The position numbers and the translations under genes are program-made. A stretch of DNA of 57,249 nt from Methylobacterium sp. B4 (lineage in GTDB: Bacteria > Pseudomonadota > Alphaproteobacteria > Rhizobiales > Beijerinckiaceae): contig NZ_QJJJ01000028.1 of the NCBI RefSeq assembly GCF_003201865.1, positions 1 to 57,249 on the forward strand, read 5' to 3'. The notes under the pieces are model-generated. The model did no database searches. It saw only the letters and a program-made list of their open reading frames with translations, and had not been told where the DNA came from. Of this stretch, positions 57,062 to 57,249 are shown piece by piece. Numbering within the stretch: the first letter of the stretch is position 1; every line of letters starts with the position of its first letter.

Positions 57062-57087
57062 CTTTTCGCTCAGGTTCCCTGTGCGAC

Positions 57088-57249
57088 TTAGTTGTTCGGC
57101 AGAGCGAACACGGTCAGCTGACCACCGAGGTTGGTGTAGCTCGACAGGGCCGCATAGCCGCCCACCGCGCCGAGGCCGGCATTCGGGTCGGTCAGACCGG
57201 CCGCAAGGCCGATGCCCGCCCAGCCGCCGACGCCCGACAGGACGCCCAC
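57088..57249 (-). CDS. xoxF: Lanthanide-dependent methanol dehydrogenase, C-terminus (partial)
   Basis: The last 53 codons are within the window and the rest lies beyond the right edge. The translation contains VGVLSGVGGWAGIGLAAGL, then TDPNAGLGAVGGYAALSSY, and ends GGQLTVFALPNN with a TAA stop. This is the C-terminal end of the XoxF/MxaF eight-blade PQQ dehydrogenase; the match to XoxF over MxaF rests on recall and on xoxG and xoxJ following. The Asp that marks lanthanide use is outside the window. Confidence 0.9.
   Translation of the reverse strand: MGVLSGVGGWAGIGLAAGLTDPNAGLGAVGGYAALSSYTNLGGQLTVFALPNN

Overview
The window reads as chromosome from a Methylorubrum/Methylobacterium species close to M. 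extorquens. It is GC-rich. It carries the lanthanide-uptake (lut) cluster with lanmodulin, the tetrahydromethanopterin (H4MPT)/methylofuran formaldehyde-oxidation genes (fae, mtdB, mch, fhcBADC), a fused pqqCD inside a pqqABCDE cluster, and the 3' end of a xoxF-type lanthanide methanol dehydrogenase followed by xoxG and xoxJ. The lanmodulin sequence differs from the AM1 protein as I remember it, so this is probably a sister strain or species.

Layout. 1-2345: prophage scar made of an integrase N-terminus, a tail-tip fragment and two copies of one phage-like gene, with three 10-bp repeats in front of the integrase start. 2684-6038: two small secreted proteins, SRP RNA, dnaX and ybaB. 6614-12920: polysaccharide export and synthesis (Wzc-like, Wza-like, GT4, undecaprenyl-phosphate sugar transferase). 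13027-22878: all on the minus strand, a small secreted protein, lanM, then lutH to lutA (TonB receptor, ABC transporter and periplasmic accessory proteins). 23081-38728: genes for methylofuran and H4MPT synthesis and use, with an inserted group of periplasmic proteins (two MxaD-like SRPBCC proteins and a YVTN propeller). 39092-43572: fhcBADC. 43718-48746: a small secreted protein, a two-component pair (probably mxbDM) and a chemotaxis receptor. 49091-53637: pqqA, pqqB, pqqCD, pqqE and two exported proteins. 53754-55454: folP-folB-folK. 55486-57249: xoxJ, xoxG and the end of xoxF on the minus strand.

How it works together. LutH and the LutAEF ABC system import lanthanide, probably as a chelate, and lanmodulin binds it in the periplasm. 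The pqq genes make the redox cofactor. XoxF (Ln-PQQ) oxidises methanol, XoxG takes the electrons and XoxJ assists. Formaldehyde enters Fae, MtdB, Mch and the Fhc complex and leaves as formate. The mfn-like, mptG, ATP-grasp and CitG-like genes supply the two C1 carriers.

Points most worth a second look: a roughly 130-bp palindromic element present three times, twice inside coding sequence next to signal peptides; a lanmodulin whose fourth EF-hand starts with Asp; a Wzc-like protein without a kinase P-loop; a HisA-like gene whose start lies 3 bp from a divergent gene's start; and hairpins at the xoxF/xoxG, pqqA/pqqB and pqqB/pqqCD junctions. Functions are assigned from remembered family motifs; no database search was run.
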